Source: Sinohyriopsis cumingii (taxonomy: Eukaryota > Mollusca > Bivalvia > Unionida > Unionidae). Taken from it: a stretch of DNA of 64,000 bases. The translations under genes and the position numbers were made by a program. The DNA is taken from contig CM068828.1 of NCBI GenBank assembly GCA_028554795.2, forward strand, positions 17,554,630 to 17,618,629. The letters are read 5' to 3'. This document shows positions 11,773-22,140 of this stretch, piece by piece (positions within the stretch are counted from its first letter, which is position 1; each line of letters starts with the position of its first letter). A model generated the notes under the pieces. The model ran no database searches. It had not been told where the DNA came from and saw only the letters and a list, made by a program, of their open reading frames with translations.

Positions 11773-12469
11773 AGGGGCGTATGGGGGGGGGGGCATTTGC
11801 ATGTGCTGTAAAATTGCTGTAGTCTAAATACGAAAATTAACAAGCCCGTCAAGTTTTGCTCCACCCCCAATCAAGTTTTGCCCCCGCAATCAAGTTTTGC
11901 CTCCACCCCCCGAAAAAAGTTGAAATGACATCCCTGTCTCTCTCTCTCTCTCTTCAAGCTAGCTTGTTTTATTGCTTTGCCAAAAATCAACAAAAAGAAC
12001 ACACAAAAAAAACAACATAAAAGCACAACAAAAAACATCCAGAGATTAGTAGGGAACGTCTCTGACAAATCTGAGCACAATCTATGTATTTAAGTTTGGG
12101 AAGTTTAGTCACCATGGGTCTACCAGTACTTTATTATGCAATCCAAATAAATTAGATTAAAATTTCACAGAAATGTACACGAGTTTAAATTGTATGTATA
12201 TGAACTATAATTTTGAAGCAGGAAATGCTGTATGTACTTCTTCCGACAATAGATATCATTAGTAATTTGTTTATGTGACGGCACATGACGATAACCCGTC
12301 TGTTTCACATGGCGATAACTATGTTTATATGAGCCCATAAAAAGGCGGGAAATCTAAACAAAGCGTATAAAATGAACGTGCCCACCACCCCATATTATAT
12401 GAATGATTGAAAAAGGCGCGAAGCTACACCATTTTGTTCATACGCAGGTACAAAATAACCAGGGCCGCG
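11773..12469. other. Non-coding stretch with local ATCAAGTTTTGC repeats
   Basis: Three near-identical CAAGTTTTGC(T/C) segments lie at about 11849-11901, between two CT runs. No gene was seen in the remainder. Confidence 0.4.
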
Positions 12470-12624
12470 CAGTCCCGGCCCTAGGATGTTCGGGGCCCAA
12501 GGCAGCATGCGGGACCCAAAGCAGCAGGGCCCCAAGCAAAAAAGACTGCATTGCGGAGTTGATTTCCTGAAAGCGCGGGTCTAAAGGCGGTTGCCTCGTT
12601 TGCCTAGCCCTAGGGCCGGGCCTG
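12470..12624 (-). mobile_element. Short hAT-like MITE, copy 1 (155 bp)
   Basis: The ends are inverted: CAGTCCCGGCCCTAGG on the left and CCTAGGGCCGGGCCTG on the right. The interior is GC-rich and closely matches the element at 26250-26398 in the opposite orientation, including CGGAGTTGATTTCCTGAAAG and GGCGGTTGCCTCGTT. There is no coding capacity and no clear target duplication here; the left flank (12460-12469) looks like a duplicated partial end. Confidence 0.7.
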
Positions 12625-14027
12625 TCGTCTAGTAGCGAGGAGAGGGGAGCTGTGGGATGTGATCACCCTCTACCGTTAGAGGGAGTTCGAGGCCTATCCA
12701 AAGATTTTTAAAAAATAAATCATTAACAAATCATTAAGATATTAGGTCTGAAATGCATTATTTTTCTTGTCAAACTTTTCATACGCAACTACGTGTCTAC
12801 CTATAGGCAGCTACACTCATTGACTGTAAAGTATTCGCAGAAATGTGATATCCAGGTTCAAAGTTATAAGGTATTATTTTTATGTTATTTAGTTTTATAT
12901 AATATTTCATTGACGTTAACAAGTTAACAATGCCTATATTTGTTAAAAGTATTTATGATAAAGTTGCGATGCGAATAAGGGAGAAGAAAAAACTAATTCA
13001 ATTACTGCATTGAGCTAATCAGACTTTAACTAAGGAATTGTCATTACATAATTACAAGGTGTTGGTCTGTATCACAGTTTTGTCAGTATGTAACGTCGCC
13101 CTCTTCAGAAGAGGGGTGGTTAATTGGATTTGGCTGGCGTTATCTAGGAAATGACCTACCTCGATTTTATAGCCCGGTGGGAGTAGAAAGACAGAATATC
13201 AATAGAGAACTGAGCAAGTCTATTGGGAAGAAGTAATGCAATACGAGCCCTTAGACAGGAAAATTAACAAAATTTAATCAATAAAAATTAATAGCGGCAA
13301 ATCCAATTCAGTCTAAGTTACGTCAACAGAATTTAATAGCAGTTTCTAATTTGGATTTATTTCATCATAATGAGTGGTGAAAAAAGCGCAACGTCCACGA
13401 CTAATTGCATCACCTTCCTTCCTTGACCATGTATCAACGTCTTCCTATTTCCTCGAGTCAACCTATTCTCTACGCTTCACCTCTTCCTGGACTTCCTAGT
13501 CCTTTATTCTGAACTCGTCACTTTATTTTTCGGACTTCCGTCTTCGGACTGTCCCGTCTCGATCCAGAAAGCTGTTCCTTAAAGGACAAAATTACCCCTA
13601 AATCTCTATATGTACCACTTTTTGCACTTACAAAAAGAAGAAAGGTCGAAGTGACCCTTCAAAGATTTTTCTGACTTAAATGTGATAAAATTTTAATGCT
13701 CAATGCATTCAACTTTAAGATTCAATACTTCTTCAAAATTCGACACTTTACACAGTCCATGTGTGAATAATGTAGTGAATCTACGATACGATCCAGTAAG
13801 GGAATGGTGGGGGTGACGTTTGCTTCCACCAAACCTTTTCCGTGTTAAAACATGTTTTCAATATTTTAAAGATGAAGAAAACAACGTCATTTTAGGCAAA
13901 ACGAACCACTCCATTTTAACCTCGAATGCCATTAGAAAAAATAGCCCTAGCTTTCAGTTAATGACATAATCCGGTAAATATAATGACAACAGAACATGAA
14001 TACCGGAAAATGTAACATTAGATACGA
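12625..14027. other. Non-coding stretch, no feature recognised
   Basis: No gene was recognised. TGTAACG at 13089 resembles an LTR start and lies upstream of an AT-rich block, but no matching end was found. Confidence 0.35.
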
Positions 14028-15020
14028 ATGACCTCTTTCTCTCTCTCTCTCTCTCTCTCTTGTTTTCTTTCTCTTTCTCTCTCCTTCTCCCTTGGTCTCT
14101 TTCTCTTTTTGGACTTGGTCTCTTTTTCTCTTTCTCTCTCTTCCTCTATCTCTTCCTCTCTCTTTCTATGTCTCTTTCTATGTCTCTCTTTCTCCCTCTC
14201 TTTCTCTTTATCTCTCTTTCTCTTTTAATCTTTTTCTCGCTCTTTCACTCTCTCTTTCTCTCTCTCTTTAACTATCTTTGATTCTTTCCTTCTGTCTCTC
14301 TTTCTGTCTCTCTTTCTATCTCTCTATCTCTATTTCTCTTTTCTGTCTCTTTCTGTCTCTTTCTCCTTTTCTCATTTTCTCTGTCTTTCTCTTTCTCTTT
14401 ATTTTTTCTCTTTTCTCTCTCTCTCTCTCGTTCTCTTTCTCTCTCGTTCTCTCTTTCTTATCTCTTTCTCTTTTTCTCTTTCACTCTATCTTTCTTAATA
14501 TCTTTCTCTCACTATCTTTTTTCTTTCTCTTACTCTCTCGTTTTTTCTCTTTCTCTTTTTCTTTCTCTTTCTCTCTTTCTCTTTATCTCTCTCTTTATCT
14601 CTTTTTCCTTTCTCTATTTTTCTTTTTCTTTCTTTTTCTCTTTCTATATCTCTTTTCTTTCTGTCTCCTGTTCTCTTTCTCTATGTATCTTTCTCTCACT
14701 CTCTCTTTCATTCTTTCTTTCTCTTTCTCTCTCTCGTTCACTCTCTTTCTCTTTATCTCTCTCGCCTCTTTCTCTTTCTTGCTCTTTTTTCTCTCTTTCT
14801 TTAGTTCTTTCTCTTTCTATCTCTCGTTTTCTTCCTATCTTTATTCTTTCTCTTTCTCTTTCTTTTTCTCTTTCTCTTTTTCTCCATAATTCTTTCTTTT
14901 TCTATTTCTCTCTCTCTCTGTTTCTTTCTTTCTTTCTTTCTTCTTTCTTTCTCTTTCTCTCTCTCTCTCTCTCTTTCTTTCTTCTCTTTATTTCGCTCTT
15001 TCTTTCTCTTCTTTCTTTCT

Positions 15021-15094
15021 CAGTGTTGAGCAATTTATATTTACCATTATACGAACAGCCCTGTGCGTGCCAAAAGTGCTTTCATCGTCAATTC
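15021..15094 (+). repeat. 74-bp unique segment in the pyrimidine tract, copy 1
   Basis: Starts CAGTGTTG and ends CGTCAATTC. This copy is the most diverged of the three, with GAGCAATTTATAT where the others have GCGCAATTTACA. Confidence 0.85.
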
Positions 15095-15552
15095 TTTTTC
15101 TTTCTCGTTTTCTTTCTCTTTCTTTCTTTCTCTCTCGCCTTTTCACTCTTTCTTTCTTTCTCTCTTTCTTTCTCTCCTCTTTCTTTCTTTCTCTTTCTTT
15201 CTCTTTCTTTCTTTCTCTCTTTCTTCTCTTTTTTCTCTTCTCTCTTATTTCTTTCTCGTTCTTTCTCTCCTTTCTCTCTCTCTCTCTTCCTCTTCTTTCT
15301 CTCTCTTCTTTTCTCTCTTTTCTGTCTCTGTTCTGTCTGTCTGTCTCTCTCTTTATGTCTCTTTATCACTTTCTCTCTTTCTCTCTTATTTCTGTCTCTC
15401 TTTCTGTCTCTATGTCTCTTTCTCTTTGTCTTTCTTTCTTTTCTCTCTTTCTTTCTTTCTCTTTTTTCTCTCTCTCGCTCTTTCTTTTCTCTTTTTTCTC
15501 TCTCTCGCTCTTTCTTTCTCTCTCTCTTTATTTCTCTTCTTTCTTTCTTTCT

Positions 15553-15626
15553 CAGTGTTGCGCAATTTACATTTACCATGATACGAATAGCCCTGTGCGT
15601 GCCAAAAGTGCTTTCAACGTCAATTC
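15553..15626 (+). repeat. 74-bp unique segment in the pyrimidine tract, copy 2
   Basis: Same segment as copy 1, 532 bp downstream. It contains CCCTGTGCGTGCCAAAAGTG, which is shared by all three copies. Confidence 0.9.
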
Positions 15627-16345
15627 TTTCTTTCTCTTTCTCTCTCTCGTTTTCTTTCTATCTTTATTCTTTCTATTTCTCGTTTTCTTTCTCTTTCTCT
15701 TTCTTTCTATCGCGCCTTTCACTCTTTCTCTTTTTCTCTTTCTCTCGTTCTCTTTCACTTTCTTTCTCTTTCCTTCTCTCTTTCTTTCTCTCTCTTTATT
15801 TGTTCTCTTTTTTCTCTTTCTTTCTCTCTTTCTTTCTTTCTATCTTTCTTTTTCTTTCTTTCTCTTTTTATTTCTTCCTCTCTCCCTTTCTTTTTCTCTT
15901 TCTTTCTCTCTCGCCTTTTCACTCTTTCTCTTTCTTTCTCTTTTTCTCTTTCTCGTTCTCTCTTTCACTTTCTTACTCTTTCTTTCTCTCTCTCCTTTAT
16001 TTTTTCTCTCTCCTCTCTTCTTTCTCTCTCTCTCTCTTATTTATCTCTCTTCTTTCTCTCCTCTCTCTCTCTTCTGTCTCTTTCTGTCTCTTTCTTTCTG
16101 TCTCTCTTTCTTTCTCTTTATTTCTTTCTTTCTTTTCTCACTTTGTTTCTTTCTCGTTCTTTCTCTCCTTTTTCTCTCTCTTCCTCTTCTTTCTTTCTCT
16201 CTTCTTTCCTCTTTTCTGTCTCTCTGTCTGTCTCTTTCTCTCTTTCTCTTTGTCTTTCTTTTTCTCTTTTTCTCTCTTTTCTCTTTCTTTCTCTTTCTTT
16301 CTTTCTCTTTCTTTCTATCTTTCTTTCTTTTCTTTCTTTCTTTCT

Positions 16346-16419
16346 CAGTGTTGCGCAATTTACACTTACCATGATACTAATTGCCCTGTGCGTGCCAAAA
16401 GTGCTTTCAATGTCAATTC
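16346..16419 (+). repeat. 74-bp unique segment in the pyrimidine tract, copy 3
   Basis: The copy lies 793 bp after copy 2 and differs from it by only a few bases. The unequal spacing shows that the pyrimidine spacers expand and contract while the 74-bp core is retained. Confidence 0.9.
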
Positions 16420-17140
16420 TTTCTTTCTCTCTCTCTCTCTCTGTCTCTCTCTCTCTCTCGTTTTCTTTCTATCTTTATTCTTTCTATTTCTCGTTTTCTT
16501 TCTCTTTCTTTCTTTCTCGCCTTTTCATTCTTTCTCTTTCTTTCTCTTTTTCTCTTTCTCGTTCTATCTTTCACTTTCTTTCTCTTTCTTTCTCTCCTTT
16601 CTTTTTTCTCTCTCCTCTCTTCTTTCTCTCTCTCTCTTCTTTCTCTCTCTTTCTTCTGTCTCTTTCTCTCTTTCTGTCTCTCTCTCTCTCTTTCGGTCTC
16701 TCTTATTCTCTCTTTGTCTCTTTCTCTTTCCGTCTCTCTTTTTCTCTTTCTTAATTTCTTTCTTTCTATCTTTCTTTCTCTTTATTTCTTTCTTTCTTTT
16801 CTCACTTTCTTTATTTCTTTCTTTCTGTTTTGTTTCTTTCTCGTTCTTTCTTTCTCTCTCTTCCTCTTTCTCTCCCTTCTTTCCTCTTTTTTGTCTCTCT
16901 CTGTCTTTCTCTTTGTCTTTCTCTTTGTCTTTCTCTTTCTTTTTCTCTTTTTCTCTTTCTTTTTCTCTTTCTTTTGCTCTTTTCTCTTTCTTTCTTTCTC
17001 TTTCTTTCTCCTCTCTCTCTTTCTTTCTCTCTTTCTTTCTCTTTCTTTCTTTCTTTCTTTCTATTTCTTTCTTTCTCTTTCTTTCTCTCTTTCTTTCTCT
17101 TTCTTTCTCTCTTTCTGTCTCTCTCTTTCTGTCTCTCTCA

Positions 17141-18371
17141 GACGATTCTTATTCTTCAAACTCCTGACAAACAATTTTACTTGTATACAGTAAACGTAAT
17201 GTAATCGTTCAACATATTTAAATTTAATTTTTTAATACGGAAGGGAACTATGTGCATGAGATGAGCTTACTGCAGTACTTGGATGAAATTGATACATTTT
17301 TAAAATCAAAATACATACTTAGGGAATATCCCTCATTTGACAGAATAATTTCTGACACTCTGTGTATATTTGCATGTCCCCTCTCGGATATATTGCTTCC
17401 TGGAAATCAACCAAAAATTCAATTATAAATGACATGTATATATCAAATGCATAGTAAAACAGATCTTTATGGCCCGAAATTCGTCAAAATAAAGATGTCC
17501 CCGTTTTGATGGTAAAAATCATGTTCCCGTTTTTGTGTTTTTTACAAGTTTGTGTTTGTGTGTGTGTGCGTGTGTGTGTACGAGTCGACTCTTTTTCTTC
17601 TTTGATAAAATTATTTACTTATTTACTTTAAACTGTGCTTACAGAGTAAGCAAAGTCTAAACAAACTAACACTAATATTTATAAATGTATTCAATTCCTT
17701 TAATATTATCTGAATGTTACATCTCAAATTATACCGCTAAATGATAATTATGTTTGGTTATAAATTACACTAACAACTCATCTTATAGGTTCTCTGTGTA
17801 ATTACTATGGACAAGGGCAACTGCTGTGAATATTCAGCATTTGATGAAAAGCACATTCTACTAGATTTAACTTGTTGCGCAACTGAAATTTAATAAATAT
17901 TTTATGCAATAAAATAACGATAGTTATAAAACTGTACAATATTTTTTTAAACTATATTTCCAAACTGCATAACATCTTGCTCTATTACTTTTTTCAACAT
18001 TCCTGAATTTCATCTCCATCTTCACCTTTAGTAGCTGAAATATCACCACTGAATGTGTGATGTATTTATACGGTACATTAATGTCCATTATTATTATACA
18101 TTTCTTTATTTTGTTTGACCGATACATCAAACCAATGTCCTGGGAGTTTATAAATATCCGCACGAGCGCGCGCGTGTGTGAATCTAATGTTAAAATAACT
18201 AATGTAAAGTTAGTGATTCATGCGATGAAGAATATATCAAAGTTGGAATTAATTCGATGCAATTTAACTACTTTTAAAAACTATGATTGCTGGCCCATTT
18301 AATATCTTAAATTAGGATAGAGAACAAATATGATACTTATTAATTTTAATTACCTCCGTCTCAAGTGTATA
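17141..18371. other. Non-coding stretch with (GT)n
   Basis: Contains GATGTCCCCGTTTTGAT near 17502, the reverse of the motif near 10670, and an interrupted (GT)n at about 17550-17580. No gene was recognised. Confidence 0.4.
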
Positions 18372-18612
18372 CAGTGGCGTCGCTAGGGGGGTGCGGACCT
18401 CACCGGGTGACACCATCTCAGAGGGGTGACACCAAAATGAAAAATTGCAAATTTTACAGAGCACACACTGCTCGGTCTAGTCGGATTTCATAAGCGGATA
18501 ACCGATCATAGTTAAATACATGACTAGCAGGCACAGGGTGCCACCATGCAGTCTGGAGGGGTGACACCATGAGTTTACCGCCCTGGGTGACACCAACCTT
18601 GCGACGCCGCTG
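18372..18612. mobile_element. hAT-type MITE (241 bp) with perfect 8-bp target duplication
   Basis: The ends are inverted: CAGTGGCGTCGC on the left and GCGACGCCGCTG on the right, with one mismatch. The copy is flanked by identical AGTGTATA at 18364-18371 and 18613-18620. An 8-bp duplication and CAGTGG-type ends are the signature of the hAT superfamily. There is no transposase. Inside, GGGTGACACC or a one-base variant recurs five times (near 18405, 18424, 18536, 18560 and 18585). Confidence 0.85.
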
Positions 18613-18988
18613 AGTGTATACAATTAACTGAGCGAGCCCACTTGTAAATTTACACCAGTAGGCTACGACTGTCTCCCATGCACAATGAACGAGGAAACTG
18701 GTATTTTCCAGTTTCACTGGTATACTCTAACATAGATGAACGTATCTCAAGCGAAGAGAAGACCAAATGATGTCATATCTTTGTTTATGCAACATAAATG
18801 ACGTATTTGGGATAATTTTAAGTTTACAAAGAGGTGATATAAATACTTAGATATTAAAATCTACAATGTCTGTATCAAAGATAACGAGTGTTTATTTATT
18901 CACAAACTGAGATAAAATTGTGGTCACATCTAGTTATGCCACAAAATTTCATACAGAAGAATAAAGATTGATCTATTTGTTGATTTCA

Positions 18989-19380
18989 GATCTATTCGGG
19001 AAAAAGGCCGTGTCAGCCCTAATAGAAAGACGATCAACAAGGTACAGTACAAACAAAGGACAAGGGATCTATATGGGAAAAAGGCAGTATCAGCCCTCAT
19101 AGAAAAACGATCAACAGAGAAGAGTACAAACAAGGGACAAGGGATCTATTTGGGAAAAAGGCAGTGTCATCCCTGATAGAAAAAACAATCAACACAGTAC
19201 TGTACAAACAAGGGACAAGGGAACTATTTGGGAAAAAGACAGTGTCAGCTCTAATAGAAAGACGATCAACACAATACAGTACAAACAAAGGACAAGGGAT
19301 CTATTTGGGGAAAAGGCAGTATCAGCCCTTATAGAAAAACGATCAACACAATAGATTACAAACAAGGGACAAGGGATCTA
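18989..19380. repeat. 77-bp minisatellite, five copies plus a partial
   Basis: Units start at 18989, 19066, 19143, 19221, 19298 and 19375, giving 77, 77, 78, 77 and 77 bp. Each begins GATCTATTTGGGAAAAAG and ends ACAAACAAGGGACAAGG, with roughly 10-15% divergence between units. The array stops at a (TA)n run. Two minus-strand frames across it (18930-19133 and 19097-19288) are repeat translation. Confidence 0.92.
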
Positions 19381-19397
19381 TTTGATCTAGATCAAAA

Positions 19398-19400
<3 letters not shown>

Positions 19401-19449
<49 letters not shown>
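19401..19449. repeat. (TA)n microsatellite
   Basis: TA run of 49 bp, 20 bp after the end of the 77-bp minisatellite. Confidence 0.95.
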
Positions 19450-19452
<3 letters not shown>

Positions 19453-20318
19453 AAGCAAGCATGGAAGAAAACAGAACAAAACTATGGGTCAGTCTATTAG
19501 AATACATCACAGTTTACACATCTAGACAGCTAAGTTTAAAACTGGTTAAACAAAAATTTGAATTAATATACAATATATGTGAAAGGGTAATTTCCTAACG
19601 TTATTAAACAAAAATATTTAATATCAAGCAATTAATTTTAGATGATGCGGTAGTTTACAAACTGGAAGAATGAAGGGAGAGGATATAAAATGCATGACTT
19701 ATGACCAAGAATTATTTCTGTACGTCAAAGAAGATGACAAACATGTAGTTCCTGAAGAGCGAATGGTTAAGGAAGGTAAACAGTATAATTTGAGGACGGA
19801 AATTGCTCTTGGGAAACAATCGGAATGAACACTGCGGTTGTCATTTTGAACTGGGGAGTTCTAAGTCGAAAAGGGCACACTTTTAACGTTAATGTGATTC
19901 TGTGGGAATTTAACATTAAAGGGAATTTAACATTAGTCATTGGCATGGCATTTCCTTTTGTACGCATAATTTGTTTTGAAACAATGACACTATGGAAAAA
20001 AGTATGATTAAACTTTCCAGGGTCAGAGTGAAATGTAATATTTAGATTCATATGGATAAGGGGATATCTATTGGTAAAATTGATAGGAACTTGCGAAATG
20101 TCCTGTTAAAATGATACTTACTGACCAACAACCACACATACGCCTGTTTTTTTCGGCCGAACTGAGTTATCTGCTGTATGTTGCATATACTTTTTGACTA
20201 CACACCATCTGACTGACCAACACCCAATCATCTACTGAACAACACGTACACTTACTAACGAACACGTCGTTTGAATGAACAGCACCTATACCAACTAACC
20301 AACCAACGGGAAGGAGTG

Positions 20319-20320
<2 letters not shown>
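19450..20320. other. Non-coding stretch
   Basis: Overlapping frames of 94 codons (19767-20051, minus) and 60 codons (19825-20007, plus) are antisense to each other and show no domain. Around 20110-20310 there is a loosely repeated CTGACCAACAC / AACCAAC motif. No gene is called. Confidence 0.35.
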
Positions 20321-20364
<44 letters not shown>

Positions 20365-20375
20365 CTCTCTCTCTC
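20321..20375. repeat. (AC)n-(TC)n compound microsatellite
   Basis: About 40 bp of AC followed directly by about 14 bp of CT. Confidence 0.95.
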
Positions 20376-20615
20376 GCACATAGAATAACGGGAAGTTTTC
20401 TAGGTTACGTACCAATCCCACTATTTAGCCCCTGCTGAATTTCATGATAGCATATTCAAATATTGTCGATCCAATGTGGATATCCTTCGACCTTTTTTTG
20501 AAAATATTGACAGTTATTTCTAGAGCACGGTGATATCGATCTCTTGAAGGAAGCTTTTATAATTATCAAGGGTGTGAATTAGTGTTTCGAAAGCAATTCA
20601 TGCTTGATGACAAAC

Positions 20616-21446
20616 TGTTACGCATATTTAACTGAATTGTTTGTTTGTTTGTTTGTTTAAAATATTTTTATTTCATTACATGCTATTGTAATGTAACATT
20701 GTATGTTGGGTTTTCCTTTGTCAAAAACTGAATTAATTTCTGCTTGACCTGATTGACATTTTTATTGTATTTATTGTAAACAACTAATATATAGCTAAAT
20801 TATTCTCTTTTTGTGAGCTTAATATTAGGATCATTATTAATAGAAGAAGTAAATATGTTTATTTAGGTCTAGTTTTTGCAATTTCCTAAGTGAAAGTTAT
20901 TTTTGTTTTTATTTTGTAAACATCAGAATCATTCTAGAAGGTTATATTCCATTAGGTAATGTGTTTTTTAGAGAATGCTAATTGTGACCTGAGGTCAAGT
21001 AGAGAACTATATAATCTTTGTAATTGTACTTGGTCATTCTTGCTTTAACATCTAGCAGTTTCAAGTTGTATTATGTTGTGTCCAGATGGGATGAATATTT
21101 TTGTTCAAATTATTGAATTCAAGTGATTATTTTCTCTGGAAATACCCGGGTGCTCTGATAAAATTTTTGGAAAGAGACATTCATTGGAATTTATGCTGAA
21201 CTGAAACCTGGAATTATATTACTGTGATTCAATAAAAGACTGTTGACACATAAACACTCTATAAGTTATAACAGACACGTCATAGCCTTCAGTTTCTGGA
21301 TTTATTCAGGAATACTGTAAGTTGTTTCTTTTTCTTCTCATTTTCACTTTGTATAGTAGGAAAATAAATATATTTGTTAAATTTTACAAAGCTTGTTGTC
21401 TTTCATTCTTTTCTGTCACTTATTTTAAAAGAAAAGACTCGTAACA
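20616..21446 (+). mobile_element. Solo LTR (831 bp)
   Basis: Ends are TGTTACG and CGTAACA, a perfect 7-bp inverted pair with TG...CA termini. The flanking 5-bp sequences are CAAAC and CTAAC (four of five match), consistent with an old target duplication. An AATAAA signal lies near 21364. A short palindrome, TTACAT...ATGTAA, lies near 20676-20697. No primer-binding site or retroviral coding sequence follows, so this is a solo LTR left by LTR-LTR recombination. A second, more decayed copy is at 9456-10345. The orientation is inferred from the poly(A) signal. Confidence 0.75.
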
Positions 21447-21579
21447 CTAACCATTATACACCTTCAATAGTATAAATATGCCGATATTCAGCTTAGCACT
21501 GGTTAAATCATGTGAAGCTCAAGACAACTAGATACAAAATGCTAGAGACAATGAAGAAAAGAAGACTGGATCTTATTCG

Positions 21580-22140
21580 TTGGATGGTTAGGACTCAGAG
21601 ATCACAACGCCGTGTACGAAGTGCACGGTTGTTTATTTCGTGGATACCCCACGTATTATTTTCACCGAGAATGGAAACATTCGTAGACACGGTTGACAAA
21701 GGAAGCGTCGTATGACAAACCTAACAACCAGTGTCGCCAGAGTTTGAAGGGTCACGGACACTAAGTGTAGAAATGATGGGAACACGACTACTATCGACGC
21801 CAAGGACTACGAAATGGTGGAAACTGAACCTTTGAATTCACGTGACAACTTGTTTGGTGGACGAATCAGTTCTACACGCTTGTTGAACGAATTCCACAAG
21901 ACGCAAAGAGAACGAATCAAGTATATTGATGTATGTTCTTTGTATCCATGGGCGTGTAAGTGTACTTGATTTCTTACCAATCACCTTGAAAGGTTGACAA
22001 TACATATCTACGTAAAACATAATCGCTAGTGTGAAGGATTGATACAATTTAAATTTCTTCTACCGACGAACTTGTACCATCCCTTGTTGCCTCATCATTG
22101 CCACGGGAATGTGATGTTGGACAGGAACGTGCGTTAGTGT
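21580..22140 (+). pseudogene. Polinton/Maverick protein-primed DNA polymerase B fragment, decayed
   Basis: Three conserved stretches of the Polinton PolB family appear in order but in different frames. One with AVYEVHGCLFRGYPTYYF lies near 21607-21665, a second with LFGGRISSTRLLNEFH and IDVCSLYPW near 21848-21955, and a third with LPTNLYHPLLPHHCHG near 22060-22105. The SLYPW block is the polymerase motif A region of this family. Several frameshifts and stops (for example the TAG near 21690) separate the blocks, so no product is expected. In intact elements this enzyme replicates the transposon from a terminal protein. The flanking 22.2-25.9 kb probably holds the rest of the same decayed element. 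Confidence 0.7.

Larger units (their letters stand above)
14028..17140 (+). repeat. 3.1-kb polypyrimidine (C/T) tract, higher-order
   Basis: The plus strand is almost pure pyrimidine for about 3.1 kb, built from TCTC, TTTC and CTTTCT units in irregular mixture. It produces very long frames rich in Ser, Leu and Phe on the plus strand and Lys, Arg and Glu on the minus strand, in all phases; none is a gene. The tract is interrupted only by three copies of a 74-bp mixed-sequence segment (15021, 15553, 16346). Such mirror-like homopurine/homopyrimidine DNA can form triplex (H-DNA). Confidence 0.95.

Noticed and set aside
13089-13600. TGTAACG start as another LTR
   Set aside because: No CGTTACA or TAACA-type end, target duplication or second copy was found.
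14028-17204. Very long open frames (up to 714 codons) rich in Ser/Leu/Phe, and Lys/Arg/Glu frames on the other strand
   Set aside because: They exist in several phases at once because the pyrimidine tract lacks stop codons. There is no domain and only simple-repeat composition.
18930-19288. Two overlapping minus-strand frames with repeated FPNRSLVPCLY-like sequence
   Set aside because: They arise from the 77-bp minisatellite, whose length is not a multiple of three.
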